Assembly: GCA_022711435.1 (NCBI GenBank)
Contig: JAKLFB010000003.1
Coordinates: 62,001 to 126,000 of the forward strand
DNA length: 64,000 nt
Direction of reading: 5' to 3'
Source: Verrucomicrobiota bacterium
Lineage (GTDB): Bacteria; Verrucomicrobiota; Verrucomicrobiia; Limisphaerales; UBA1319
The notes under the pieces are model-generated. The model did not search any database. It was not told where the DNA came from and saw nothing but the letters and a program-made list of their open reading frames with translations. Both the position numbers and the translations under genes were made by a program. Numbering within the stretch: the stretch's first letter is position 1; each line of letters opens with the position of its first letter. Below are positions 8,731-19,700 of this stretch, piece by piece.

Positions 8731-8997
8731 ATGAGCATCGTAAAAAGCTATTTGGAATTCTCCTCTGTTTATGGCGGCCAGCATCTCGAGTCCAAGCCCG
8801 AGTTGTGCGGGCGGCAGTTTCGTTGCCCGAGCTGTCGGCAGCGCCTCGTTGTTCCCCCGCCACCGGGGCAGCGCGTCGGCAGTGCTGTGGGACGATCCAG
8901 AGCAACTGGGGATACCCAAGTGCCGCAGCCAGATGTCGAGACCCCCACCCGCTATATAAGCCAGGCCCGTGCTTTCGCCAGCCAGCGCAGGACGTAA
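8731..8997 (+). pseudogene. Possible zinc-ribbon remnant between sigma factor and kinase
   Basis: An 88-codon frame reads GGQHLESKPELCGRQFRCPS then CRQRLVVPPPPGQ, followed by a Pro-rich linker. It resembles the double CxxC zinc ribbon found at the N-terminus of many proteins in this lineage, but the first CxxC is degraded to SVYGG. It could be an orphaned domain or a small real protein. The rest of 8658-9033 shows nothing else. Confidence 0.35.
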
Positions 8998-9033
8998 CGT
9001 CCGCGTTGGAAAACACCTATCTCGCAGCAGCAC

Positions 9034-12000
9034 ATGAACGCCTCCGACCTGCCCGATGAGCAACTGTTCGAGGCCGCGCTGAGCTGTCGCACGCCGGCCG
9101 AGCGCGCCGCCTTCCTGGACCGGGCCTGTGCCGGCCAGCCGGAGCTGCGCCGGCAACTGGAGGTCTTGCTCGCCGCGCATGACCGGGCGGGCGCGTTTCT
9201 CGAACCGGCGGCGACGCCGGAGCGCCCTACCCTCAAACTCGATCTGGCTGGGGTAGAAGCCCCCGGCACGGTGATTGGGCGCTACAAGCTGCTGGAGAAG
9301 ATCGGCGAGGGTGGAGTGGGCATGGTTTACATGGCCGAGCAGACCGAGCCGATCCGGCGGCGGGTGGCCCTCAAGGTCATCAAGCTGGGCATGGATACCA
9401 AGCAGGTCGTCGCCCGGTTCGAGGTCGAGCGGCAGGCGCTGGCGCTGATGGACCATCCGAACATCGCCAAGGTGCTGGACGCCGGGGCGACCGACACCGG
9501 GCGGCCCTTTTTCGTGATGGAACTGGTGCGGGGCATCAAGATCACGGATTACTGCGACCAGAATAGCCTGAGCACGAAGGAACGCCTGGACTTGTTCATG
9601 CAGGTGTGCCACGCGGTGCAACACGCGCATCAGAAGGGGATCATCCATCGCGACCTCAAGCCCTCGAACATCCTGGTGACGCTGCACGACGGGGTGCCGG
9701 TGCCCAAGGTGATTGACTTCGGGATCGCGAAGGCCACGCAGCAACCGCTGACGGACAAGACGCTGTTCACGGCCTTTCAGCAGTTCGTTGGGACGCCGGC
9801 CTATATGAGCCCGGAGCAGGCGGAGCTGAGCGGGCTGGACATTGACACGCGGAGCGACATCTACAGCCTGGGCGTCTTGCTCTACGAGTTGCTGACGGGC
9901 AAGACGCCGTTTGAGCAGAAGGACCTGCTGCAGGCCGGGTTGGACGAAATGCGGCGATGGATTCGGGAGAAGGAGCCGCCCAGACCTTCGACCCGGCTGA
10001 GCACCCTGACGAAGGCCGAACTGACCGACGTCGCCAAGCATCGCGGCGCCGAAGTGCCCAAGCTGATCCCGCTGGTCCGCGGCGACCTGGACTGGATCGC
10101 GATGAAGTGCATCGAGAAAGATCGGGCGCGCCGGTACGAGACCGCGAACGGGCTGGCGACCGACATCGAGCGGCATTTGCATCACCAGCCGGTGACGGCG
10201 GCGGCGCCGGGGAGGGCTTACCGCGTCGGCAAGTTCATACGCCGGCATCGCTACGGCGTGATCACCGCCGGCGCCTTCGTCGCGCTGCTCGCGGTCGGCG
10301 TGATCGCAAGCACATGGCAAGCGGTTCGCGCCACACGCGCGCGGAACCAGGCGGCAACGATTTCGACCTTTCTGCACGACACGTTGACCAGCGTGACGCC
10401 GGAACAAGCCAAAGGCCAGGATACCAAGTTGATGCTGGGCCTGGTGGACCGTGCGGCAGCTCGGGTGGACTTGGAACTCAAAGACCAACCGCTTACTGCG
10501 GCCTGGCTGCGAGACACACTCGGCAAAGTCTATTTGGATTTGGGGGAGTACCGCAAAGCGGAGCCGCTGCTTCAACAGGCGCTGGAGGCGCGCGAACGGC
10601 TCCTGGGCAAGGAAGCCCCTTTGACCCTGATCAGCGTGAACCGCCTGGCGGGTCTGCTGTTTTCCAAAGGGGACTACCCCGGGGCCGAGGCGCTGCACCG
10701 GCGGGTCTTGGATGTGCGGGAACGCATACTGGGCCCGAAACATGCCGACACGCTGGTCAGCTTGCTCAATCTGGCCCGCATGCTTCGTGCCAAAGGTGAA
10801 TACGTTGGGGCGGAGCCGCGCTACCGTCGGGCGGTGGAAGTGTCCGAGCAAACACTCGGCGCGGAGCATGACCTAACGCTGGCGAGCATGGGGGGACTGG
10901 CTCAATTGCTTTTTGACAAGGGGGACTACCCCGGGGCCGAGGCGCTGCACCGGCGGGTGCTTGAAGTGCGAGAGCGGACGTTAGGACCGGAGCATCCCGG
11001 CACACTGGCTAGCATGGATGGCCTGGCTGGGGCACTCTCTCGCAAGGGCGGCCTCGAAGAGGCAGAGTCGCTATACCGGCGGGCGCTGGACGTGCTGGAG
11101 CGGACCCACGGGCCGGACCATCACGACACATTGAACGGCATGCACAACCTGGCCACAGTCTTGCATGGCAAGAAGGAGTATGCCGAGGAAGAGACGCTGT
11201 ATCGGCGAGCGCTCGAGGCGAAAGAACGAATGCTGGGTCCCGAGCATCCCGACACCCTGAGAACGGCGGGGAACCTGGCGCAGTTGCTTGGGAGCAAAGG
11301 CAACCTCACGGGAGCCGAACCCTTGCTCCGCCAAACGGTGGAAAGGATGGAACGCGTCTTGGGCAAGGAACACCCTGACACGTTGAGCGACCTCAGTAGT
11401 CTGGCGGATCTGGTCAATACCCAAGGGGATCGGGCTGAGGCGGAGAGACTGTATCGGCAGGTGTTGGAAACGAGAGAGTGGAAGCTGGGCCCGGACCATC
11501 CAGACACGCTGTCCAGCCTGGACAGTTTGGCCACTTTGTTGGCCCAAGCCGGCGACTACACCGCGGCGGAGGCGCTCTCTCGACGGACGCTCGAGGCGCG
11601 CGAGCGGACGCTGGGCCCGGAGCATCCTGGAACGCTCCGCAGCGTGAATAACCTGGGCCTGTCCCTCAAGAACAAAGGCGACTATGCCGGAGCGGAGCCG
11701 CTGTTCCGGCGGGCGCTGGACGGAATGGAACGCGTCTTGGGCAAGGAACATGATGATACGCTGAGGAGCTTGAGCAACCTGGCCAGCTTGCTTACGGACA
11801 AAGGTGACCTTGCGGCGGCGGAGTCGCTGCTCGAGCGTGCTCTGGAAGCATGGGATCGGACGCTTGGCCCGAAACACCCCGACACGTTGAAATGTGTGAG
11901 CAGCCTGGCCGACTGGCACCGAGCCAGAGGGGACCAGTCCGCAGCGGAGAAGCTGTGTCGGCGGGCGCTCGAAGGCGCGGAGGAGACGCTGGGCAGAGAT

Positions 12001-13947
12001 GCTTACCAGACGCTGGCGAGTGTGAACAGCTTGGCCATCGTGCTGACGGCACAAGAAAAAAATACCGAAGCCGAACGGCTGTTCCGCCGCGCGCTGGAGG
12101 GGTTCGAGCGGACACTGGGCCCGGACCATCTGACCACACTGATCACGATCAACAATCTCGGCCGTTTGTTGCAGGGGAAACGAGACTACACCGCCGCGGA
12201 ACCGCTGTTGCGGCGGGCGCTGGCGGCCTTGGAGCGGAAGCTGGGTCCGGAACACCCGACCACACTGACGAGCGCGGCCAACCTGGGCCGCGTGCTCCAC
12301 GAGAAAGGCGATTACGCCGCCGCCGAAACGCAGTTACAGCAAGTGCTGCAGACCTGTGAGCGAGCCTTGGGCCCGAAGCATCGCGACACGTTGGCCAACG
12401 TTGACAGCATGGGGCAATTGCTTGCCAGCCAAGGCCAGCACGCGGCAGCAGCGCTGCAGTTTCGGCGGGCGCTGGAAGGGCGGGAGGAGACCCTTGGCAA
12501 GGAGCATCCCCTCACGCTGGCGAGCGTGAACAACCTGGCCAACTCGCTCTTGGACATGAAGGATTACGCGGCGGCAGAACCGCTGTATCGTCAGGCCTTG
12601 GAGGGGATGGAGCGTAAGCTGGGCAAGGGACACCCGGAGACGCTGCGCTGCCTGAACAACCTGGCCCGATTGCTGTACACCAAAGGCGACTATGCCGCGG
12701 CCGAGGTCCGGTATCGCGAGATGGTGCAGCGGCAGCGCGAGCGGTTGCCGCCCGCTGACCCCGCGTTGGCTGAGGCCCTCGCGCGGTGGACGTCCAGCCT
12801 TCTTGCCCAGGGGAAATTCGCCGAGGCCGAGGCGCCGGCGCGCGAGTGCTTGGACATCTGCGAAAAGAAACTCCCGGACGACTGGCTTACTCTGAACGCT
12901 CGGAGCCTGTTGGGCAACAGCCTGCTGGGACAAACGAAATACGCCCAGGCCGAGCCGGTGCTGCTTCGCCACTTGTTAGCGCTGCGGCAGCGCGGGAAGG
13001 AGGTCGCCGAGCAATACATGGAAGCGGTGCTCCAGCGGCTGGTCGAAGTTTACGCCGCCACAGGCTGGTCGGATGCGGCCGCCAGCCGGTTTCGTGAAGC
13101 GGCTGGCCAAGCGCAACCGCGCGACCCCGAACTGGACGAGCTTCTGCGCTTGGTCCAGGGAATGGCGCTCGCGAAGACGAACCGGCTCGAGGAAGCGGAT
13201 CAGGCCCTTTCCCAGGCAATCGAAATGGCTGCCGCCCGAGCAGGGACGAACGGGACGGTGCTCGCGCGGGCCTTGCTGGAACGGTCGCAGGTGCGCGAGC
13301 GGACTGGACGCGCGGCGGAGGCGCGGGCCGATTTCCTCCGCTCCAAGGGCATCCCGCCCCGCCCCGCCGGCGCCAAGCCCAACCTCATTGACCTGAGCGG
13401 CCAATACAACGTGTCGCTCACGGAGACGTGGCATCAGAGCTTGGGCCGCAGTGATTTGTCCGAGGTGCCACGCGGTGTGCGGAAATTCGGGGGAATCGAG
13501 TTCGACGTCCGAGGGCTGGTCCAAGTCGGTTCTAAGGCCTTGGACGGCAGACCGTACCCCAAGGAGGTGTCCGGCATTGTCGTGCGTCGCCGCTGTCAGC
13601 GCCTCCACTTCCTCCACTCGGCCATCAATGCCTTCGACACGCCCCACGGCACGGAGATTGGGCGTTATGCGGTGCGTTACGCCGACGGGCGCGTGGAGAA
13701 GATACCGCTGGTGGTGGGTCGTGACTTGGCCGATTGGTTCGAACAACCGCGGGAGACACCGGTCCCCGGGGAAGTCGTCTGGACCGGGACCAATGAGTCG
13801 AGCCGGACGCAGAAGCGGAAAATCCGCCTCTTTAAGTTGACGTGGGAGAATCCGCGCCCTGAAGTCGTCATTGAGACGGTTGCCGTCGTCTCGACCTCGG
13901 AGGTGGCCGCACCGTTCGTGGTCGCCATCACGGGCGAGCCCGAGTAG
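9034..13947 (+). CDS. Membrane Ser/Thr protein kinase with long TPR array
   Basis: 1637 aa. An N-terminal segment (1-75) precedes a complete Hanks-type kinase domain: glycine loop IGEGGVGMVY (90-99), VALK (K114), HRDLKPSN (205-212, D207) and DFG (228-230), then GTPAYMSPEQ. A single transmembrane helix lies near 404-427, so the kinase is cytoplasmic and the C-terminal part probably periplasmic. About 20 TPR units of ~42 residues follow (about 470-1330), each with the pattern LYRRALE-ERxLGPEHPDTLxSxxNLAxLL, the TPR_10/TPR_12 class. A C-terminal beta-rich module (about 1450-1637) begins IDLSGQYNVSLTETWHQ and contains RGVRKFGGIEFDVRG; I know that pattern from verrucomicrobial proteins but not its function. 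It pairs with the ECF sigma factor upstream. Confidence 0.92.
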   Translation: MNASDLPDEQLFEAALSCRTPAERAAFLDRACAGQPELRRQLEVLLAAHDRAGAFLEPAATPERPTLKLDLAGVEAPGTVIGRYKLLEKIGEGGVGMVYMAEQTEPIRRRVALKVIKLGMDTKQVVARFEVERQALALMDHPNIAKVLDAGATDTGRPFFVMELVRGIKITDYCDQNSLSTKERLDLFMQVCHAVQHAHQKGIIHRDLKPSNILVTLHDGVPVPKVIDFGIAKATQQPLTDKTLFTAFQQFVGTPAYMSPEQAELSGLDIDTRSDIYSLGVLLYELLTGKTPFEQKDLLQAGLDEMRRWIREKEPPRPSTRLSTLTKAELTDVAKHRGAEVPKLIPLVRGDLDWIAMKCIEKDRARRYETANGLATDIERHLHHQPVTAAAPGRAYRVGKFIRRHRYGVITAGAFVALLAVGVIASTWQAVRATRARNQAATISTFLHDTLTSVTPEQAKGQDTKLMLGLVDRAAARVDLELKDQPLTAAWLRDTLGKVYLDLGEYRKAEPLLQQALEARERLLGKEAPLTLISVNRLAGLLFSKGDYPGAEALHRRVLDVRERILGPKHADTLVSLLNLARMLRAKGEYVGAEPRYRRAVEVSEQTLGAEHDLTLASMGGLAQLLFDKGDYPGAEALHRRVLEVRERTLGPEHPGTLASMDGLAGALSRKGGLEEAESLYRRALDVLERTHGPDHHDTLNGMHNLATVLHGKKEYAEEETLYRRALEAKERMLGPEHPDTLRTAGNLAQLLGSKGNLTGAEPLLRQTVERMERVLGKEHPDTLSDLSSLADLVNTQGDRAEAERLYRQVLETREWKLGPDHPDTLSSLDSLATLLAQAGDYTAAEALSRRTLEARERTLGPEHPGTLRSVNNLGLSLKNKGDYAGAEPLFRRALDGMERVLGKEHDDTLRSLSNLASLLTDKGDLAAAESLLERALEAWDRTLGPKHPDTLKCVSSLADWHRARGDQSAAEKLCRRALEGAEETLGRDAYQTLASVNSLAIVLTAQEKNTEAERLFRRALEGFERTLGPDHLTTLITINNLGRLLQGKRDYTAAEPLLRRALAALERKLGPEHPTTLTSAANLGRVLHEKGDYAAAETQLQQVLQTCERALGPKHRDTLANVDSMGQLLASQGQHAAAALQFRRALEGREETLGKEHPLTLASVNNLANSLLDMKDYAAAEPLYRQALEGMERKLGKGHPETLRCLNNLARLLYTKGDYAAAEVRYREMVQRQRERLPPADPALAEALARWTSSLLAQGKFAEAEAPARECLDICEKKLPDDWLTLNARSLLGNSLLGQTKYAQAEPVLLRHLLALRQRGKEVAEQYMEAVLQRLVEVYAATGWSDAAASRFREAAGQAQPRDPELDELLRLVQGMALAKTNRLEEADQALSQAIEMAAARAGTNGTVLARALLERSQVRERTGRAAEARADFLRSKGIPPRPAGAKPNLIDLSGQYNVSLTETWHQSLGRSDLSEVPRGVRKFGGIEFDVRGLVQVGSKALDGRPYPKEVSGIVVRRRCQRLHFLHSAINAFDTPHGTEIGRYAVRYADGRVEKIPLVVGRDLADWFEQPRETPVPGEVVWTGTNESSRTQKRKIRLFKLTWENPRPEVVIETVAVVSTSEVAAPFVVAITGEPE

Positions 13948-14036
13948 CGGCCAATCGCGTTCGTCAGGGGGGCCGACGGATTCGCACCCCTCGCTGCGGT
14001 CGTTTCTCTCTGCCCATGAACCTGTCCTGCCGGAGC

Positions 14037-14082
14037 GCGGCCTTCAGGCCGCTGCAACACGCGACAGCGGGCTAAAGCCCGC
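14037..14082. repeat. Two short palindromes (REP-like)
   Basis: GCGGCCTTCAGGCCGC at 14037-14052 and GCGGGCTAAAGCCCGC at 14067-14082 are perfect or near-perfect palindromes 14 bases apart, just downstream of the kinase gene. They could form hairpins in its 3' transcript. Confidence 0.6.
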
Positions 14083-14151
14083 CCTATCAACATGGTTCAT
14101 GGCCCCGATGCATGACAAGTCGTGTGTCATAACGCTTTCCATGAACCGCGT

Positions 14152-14217
14152 AGCCGCGGACGTGAGTCCGCAGAAACTCTCGGCGCCGGGCCGGTCCGCC
14201 GACTCACGTCGGCGGCT
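14152..14217. repeat. Inverted REP pair (GACGTGAGTC palindromes)
   Basis: AGCCGCGGACGTGAGTCCGC at 14152-14171 is mirrored by the complement of AGCCGCCGACGTGAGTCGGC at about 14198-14217. Each arm is itself palindromic around CGTGAG. This is a typical two-REP arrangement. Confidence 0.6.
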
Positions 14218-14461
14218 GCCATTCCGTCCTTCAGTGCGCGAATCCATCTGGAGAATCTCTCCGGCTCGTGATCCGATTTGCCGGCGAATCTCGTTTATGG
14301 GTTGAGGACAGCGATGAAAATCCACTTTCAATGGGCCGATGTTGGCGCCCTGGGGCAACGGGCGCGGGACGGCGAATGGGCTGCCCCGCCTTCTGCCGGC
14401 AGTTCCGGGGGGGCATTCAGGTTGGCGGGGGGGGGACGGCTGGCGGCACGCAGATTCCCTA

Positions 14462-14737
14462 AGGGTCTGTGCAAAAATTACTTCCGATTTTGGCGGGAGC
14501 GCCGCCGGGCCAGATGCGAGGCGCGAGTGGAGGGAGTGTATCCCCCTGAGATACTCGACCGACCGAGCAACGAAGCAGATGGCCCGGCGCCGCCCCGCCC
14601 CTGCGGGCTGGGGGCCTTGGGCGCGCTGGCTGTGTTGCTCCTCGCTCACAGACCGCGCGGGTATGCTCGCTCGTCGCGCCTTGCCAGCCCGCCCAATCCC
14701 CTCCAGCAAAATCGGAATTAATTTTTGCACAGACCCT
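14462..14737. mobile_element. MITE-like element, complete copy (276 bp)
   Basis: The ends are inverted repeats of about 36 bp. The left end starts AGGGTCTGTGCAAAAATTA and continues CTTCCGATTTTG; the right end read inward is AGGGTCTGTGCAAAAATTAA then TTCCGATTTTG. A TA lies just outside each end, compatible with TA target duplication as in IS630/Tc1-mariner elements (inference). There is no transposase gene. The minus strand contains a fortuitous frame reading SIPARSVSEE, similar to repeat-derived peptides often mis-annotated in planctomycete and verrucomicrobial genomes. Partial copies lie at 1037-1093 and 35268-35487. Confidence 0.82.
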
Positions 14738-14808
14738 AACTCATCTGGTCCACCAGCCCGCAGGCACGTTAACCGTCAACCGATAACCAAGAAAACACAA
14801 ACAACCGT

Positions 14809-16503
14809 ATGAACACAAAATTCAATAGATTCGCACCCCACCCGGTCGGGGAGCGTGATTTCCGAAGCCGAACGGCCGCGTGGATCGCCGCCGTGGCGCT
14901 CTGCGTCTGCACCGCCGCTCGGCTTGACGCAGTGGTCATCGATGACTTCGAGGGGGGGGTGAACTATGGTCCAGGTAGTGGTGCTGGTTACACCAACTAC
15001 TTCCTGTGGGGCATAACCAACGGGGAATTGGTGATTCAACGGCCATACCCTACGCCTTTTCCGCCATATCCCGAAACCATGGCCACGTATGACAACATCT
15101 ACTGGCCAGCCCCCCGGTTTCCCAACAACTGCCTCGAAGACGGTCGCACGTTGGAGATCCGGATGGATCTGATCCAAACCAGTGCGGACGATCTCTTCTG
15201 TATGCCCGTGTGTGGTGGCACGTATGAGGGCGCGGGGACTTTGTACTGGGCGTTTGTCGATCGGAACGAAGTTGCTTTGGTAAAATACAGGTATGATTCG
15301 AATGACCCCTCCCGCAACCATATCACCACCTTCTATTGGGACATCGTGGAGGCTACTTTCGAAAACGTCACTGTTAAAATGGCGTTCACCAAAACCAACA
15401 GCTCGTCCCTGGCCATTACCGTAAAGGTAGTGGACAAGGGCAATCAGGGCGCGACGCTTTACGAACGCACGTTCGTGGATGGGCCGAACCAGGATGGGCC
15501 GCTGCCGCCACCGGATCCGCATAACTACGGATTCTTCACCGCGGACCAGGGTGTGCCGTACCCGGCCTTCTCCTATGCCGCCTTGGGTTGTTCGCATACC
15601 ATCACAAAAATTCCGCTTCCGCCGCTTCTTGAGATGCGGGTGGATAATGTGGAGTATGACGTTTACGACCCGCCGTCGCTGGACATTGCGAACTCCGTGC
15701 TGCTTTCCTGGCCGGCGAACACGGAAAAGGAACAAGTCGTCGTCGGCGCTGATTCGCCCACGGGTCCGGTGTGGACCCCGTGGCCGGAGCCGATTTTCAA
15801 GCGCTTCGGCCAGATGTGCATGACCGTGCCCACCACCGCTACCCAGCAGTACTTCAAGCTCGTGCCGGGCACGCAGTTCGCCGATGACTTCAGCGACTGC
15901 TCGGGACCTTTCACGAACAGAAGTCCTTGGGTGCCGCTCTTTCAAGATCCAGGGGAAGAGTGGGTCGTCACCAATGGTGTCCTGCAACTGAAGTGCAACC
16001 CGCCCACGGGTGGCACGGCGCTCTGTCCGCTGGGGACGAATGAGGAGGCCTATCTCCGCGACTCGTACATGTCGGTGGACATCCTCGACTGGGTGGCCAG
16101 CGCCACGACCAAGAGCGGATTTTCCCTGAATGCAAGAGCTCGAATGGTTTCCACCGGCGGCGCCACAACGTACATGGGAGGATTGACGCATAACCACGAT
16201 GGAATTCCCGGGAAAGTCAGACCTTGGATCTGGAACGGCTCCGAGTATATCCGAGGAACCGACTTTTACCTCCAAGATTACCCGCTGCCCTATCGCCTCC
16301 AGTTCTCTGTGGTGGGCCCCCGCCTGCAACTTCAGGTGCTGAGTCTGACGACCGGCGCGCTCATTGGAGAGCCAGTCGTTACGCTTAATTCGACCTATGC
16401 GGACGGGTTTGGCGCGCTATATTTCAGCAGCAGCACCGCCGTGCCGGGTGATTCCGTCGCAGTCACCGTGGACAACTTCTTCATGAGCGGGACAAAGCCG
16501 TAA
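14809..16503 (+). CDS. Secreted beta-rich protein of unknown function
   Basis: 564 aa. A long signal peptide (about 1-41, hydrophobic AAWIAAVALCVCTAARLDA) precedes two strand-rich halves. Each starts with a DDF motif (VVIDDFEGGVNYG near 42 and FADDFSDCSGPF near 362), suggesting two jelly-roll domains of the kind found in sugar-binding secreted proteins. Between them runs VLLSWPANTEKEQVVV, the short strand-turn module that in this lineage often precedes YFKLV. The C-terminus is SVAVTVDNFFMSGTKP. A decayed, internally deleted relative lies at 7746-7960. No catalytic signature is recognised. Confidence 0.75.
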   Translation: MNTKFNRFAPHPVGERDFRSRTAAWIAAVALCVCTAARLDAVVIDDFEGGVNYGPGSGAGYTNYFLWGITNGELVIQRPYPTPFPPYPETMATYDNIYWPAPRFPNNCLEDGRTLEIRMDLIQTSADDLFCMPVCGGTYEGAGTLYWAFVDRNEVALVKYRYDSNDPSRNHITTFYWDIVEATFENVTVKMAFTKTNSSSLAITVKVVDKGNQGATLYERTFVDGPNQDGPLPPPDPHNYGFFTADQGVPYPAFSYAALGCSHTITKIPLPPLLEMRVDNVEYDVYDPPSLDIANSVLLSWPANTEKEQVVVGADSPTGPVWTPWPEPIFKRFGQMCMTVPTTATQQYFKLVPGTQFADDFSDCSGPFTNRSPWVPLFQDPGEEWVVTNGVLQLKCNPPTGGTALCPLGTNEEAYLRDSYMSVDILDWVASATTKSGFSLNARARMVSTGGATTYMGGLTHNHDGIPGKVRPWIWNGSEYIRGTDFYLQDYPLPYRLQFSVVGPRLQLQVLSLTTGALIGEPVVTLNSTYADGFGALYFSSSTAVPGDSVAVTVDNFFMSGTKP

Positions 16504-16777
16504 AAAGAGGTTCAGGCGGGCCTGCCAAGCAAGGATTAAGAGACTTCTGAGGGGGGTATGGCAGGCTCGCCCAATGCTCGACCAGATCCATATGACTTCC
16601 CCATCCACTACGATCTTCGGTAAGGAGTTAGCGCCAAACCGCAAAGCCGCGGAGACCGAGTATCGAGAACCCTCAGGCAGACGAATTGGGTCAGAAAAAT
16701 CCTTTTGCCCACATCTTTCGGACAATTTTATGCTCACAACCATTTATTTGTGTCTTCGCGTCTTCGGGTCGAAGTCA

Positions 16778-19700
16778 ATGCGCATGGCGGTGATGGCAGG
16801 GACATTGCTGGCGACAACAGCAGCTATCCAAGCCGCTACCCGCTATGTGTGGCAGGAGAGCCCCAGCCCGGGGCCGCCCTACGACACTTGGGCGAACGCG
16901 GCGCACGAGATCCAGACGGCGGTGGATGCGGCGCAAACGGGCGACGAGATCGTGGTGACCAACGGCGTGTACGCCACCGGCGGGCGCGCGGTGGGGACCA
17001 ACGTGCTGGCCAACCGCGTGGCGATGGACAGGCCTTTGGTTGTGCGGAGCGTCAACGGACCGGAGGTAACGATCATCCAGGGCTACCAAGTGCCTGACAC
17101 GACCAATGGCGACGGCGCGGTCCGGTGCGTCTATCTGGCGGAGGGCGCCAGCCTGTCCGGGTTCACCCTGACTAATGGCGCGACACGAACGACTTACGAC
17201 GGCCCCACATACCACGAGTCGGGCGGCGGGGGAGTCTGGTGCGAATCAACTAATGTGGTGGTTTCCGATTGTGTGTTGACCGGCAACTCGGCTTACTACA
17301 GAGGCGGCGGAGCTTATGGCGGCACGCTGAACAACTGCACACTCACCGGCAACTCGGATGGCGGGGCGTATGGTTGCACGCTAAACAACTGTACCCTGAG
17401 CGGCAATTCGGGCTATTACGGCGGTGGGGCGGAGCAGTGCACGCTGAACAACTGCATGCTGGCCAGCAACTCGGCTGAATACGGCGGCGGCGGGGCTTAT
17501 GGCGGCACCCTCAACAACTGCACGCTGACCGGCAACTCGGCTGAATACGGCGGCGGCGGGGCTTACGAGGCCACGCTTCACAACTGCACCTTGACCCACA
17601 ACAGGGCTTCGCAGGGCGGCGGTGCGTGTGGCGGCACGCTGAACAATTGCATCATCTATTTCAATACCGCCACGCAGGGGGCCGAATTACTTCACGGGCT
17701 GGATGCTGTGGCAAGACATTGCCACGCTGCTGAACTACTGCTGCACCACGCCGATGCCGACCAACGGCGTCGGCAACATCACGGACGATCCCCTACTGGC
17801 CAGCGGTTCGCACTTGAGCGTCACTTCCCCCTGTCGCGGAGCGGGCCATGCCGCCTATGCAACCGGCACCGATATTGACGACGAAGCTTGGGAGAATCCG
17901 CCCTCCATTGGCTGCGACGAATACCACGCCGGGGCGGTGATCGGACCGTTGAGCGTGAGCATCGCTACCGTGGCCACCAACCTGGCGGCCGGGTATGAGG
18001 GGGGTTTCACCGGGCTGATTGGCGGCCATGCCAGCATGAGCGTGTGGGACTTCGGGGACGGGACCGTAGTCAGCAACCGGCCTTACGCGGCTCATGCCTG
18101 GACGGCCTTGGGAGACTATGCCGTGGTGTTGCGGGCGTACAACGAAAGTTACCCCGATGGCGTGAGTGCCACCGTGACGGTGCATGTGGTCGAGCCGCAG
18201 GTGCATTACGTGGCGGCAGACAGCGCCAATCCGGTGCCGCCTTACACCTCTTGGGCCACCGCGGCCACGAACATCCAGGAGGCTGTGGATGCGGCGGCCG
18301 TGGCGGGGTCGTTGGTGCTGGTCAGCAACGGCGTGTATGCCACAGGGGGACGGACAGTGTCTGGCTGGGATAACAACCGAGTGGCCGTGACAAAGCCGCT
18401 CGCACTGCACAGTGTCAACGGTCCCCAGACCACGGTTATCAGTGGTGGAGGGGTGCGATGCGTGTACCTGGGGGACGGAGCAGGCCTGTCCGGGTTCACC
18501 CTGACCAACGGGGCTGCTCATTATGGCGGCGGTGTGTATTGTGAATCTGCCACTGCGGTGGTTTCCAACTGCGTGCTGGCCGGCAACTCCGCTGGCGGCG
18601 GCGGCGGGGCCTTCGGCGGCACGCTGAACAACTGCACACTGGCCGGCAACTCGGCTGAATACGGCGGCGGCGGGGCCTACGGTTGCACGCTGAAGAACTG
18701 CACGCTGACCGGCAACTCGGCTGAATACGCCGGCGGGGCCTTCGGCGGCTCGCTCAACAACTGCACGCTGACCGGCAACTCGGCTTCCTACAGCGGCGGC
18801 GGGGCCTATGGCGGCACCCTCTACAACTGCACGCTTATCGGCAATTCGGCGATATTATCGATGATACCCGGTGAATCTTACGGCGGGGGGGCTTCCGACT
18901 GCATCCTCTACAACTGTTGCCTCGCCAGCAATTCGGCGGTAAATGGCCACGGCGGGGGTGCGGCTGGATGCACCCTTTACGACTGCACGCTGACGGGCAA
19001 CTCTGCCGCAGGTAATTACTACGGTTGGGGTGGTGATGGAGGCGGCGCTTACGACTGCACGCTCTACAACTGCACGCTGGCGGACAACGCTGCGGCCAGC
19101 AGCGCTTCGTTTCGTGGCAATGGGGGCGGGGCGTATGGGTGCACGCTGAACAACTGCACGGTAATCGGCAACTCGGCTCGCCATGGCGGCGGAGCGTGTG
19201 GCGGCACGCTGAACAACTGCACGCTGACCGGCAACTCGGCTCGCTATGGCGGTGGTGGGGCTTACGATGTCACGCTGAACAATTGCACCCTGACCGGCAA
19301 CTCGGCCGGTGCGGGCGGCGGAGCGGATTACTGCACGCTGAACAACTGCACCCTGACCGGCAACTGGGCCGATACGGGCGGCGGAGCGTTTCACAGCACG
19401 CTTAACAACTGCATCGTCTGTTTCAACACGGCGGTTAAAGACGCCAACTATTCGAGCAGCACCCTGAACTACTGTTGCGCGACACCGACGCCAGGGAATG
19501 GCACAGGCAACATCAGCCTGGATCCGGAACTCGCCAGCGCCTGGCACTTGAGCGTGTTCTCCCCCTGTCGCGGGGCGGGCAGTGCCGCCTATGCGACCGG
19601 CACGGACATTGACGGTGAATCATGGGCCACGCCACCCTCCATCGGTTGCGATGAATACCACGCCGGCGCGCTGACCGGTCCGTTGAGCGTGGACATTGCC

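Larger units (their letters stand above)
13948..14808. other. Repeat-rich intergenic region
   Basis: No gene. It contains four REP-like palindromes (14037-14217) and the complete MITE-like element (14462-14737). 14218-14461 and 14738-14808 show nothing recognisable. Confidence 0.7.

Noticed and set aside
8638..10869. 743-codon minus-strand frame opposite the kinase gene
   Set aside because: Antisense to invariant kinase motifs; no recognisable protein sequence.
14044..14730. 228-codon minus-strand frame across the MITE
   Set aside because: It reads the repeat element and REP palindromes; the SIPARSVSEE peptide is a repeat-derived artefact also seen in copy 3.
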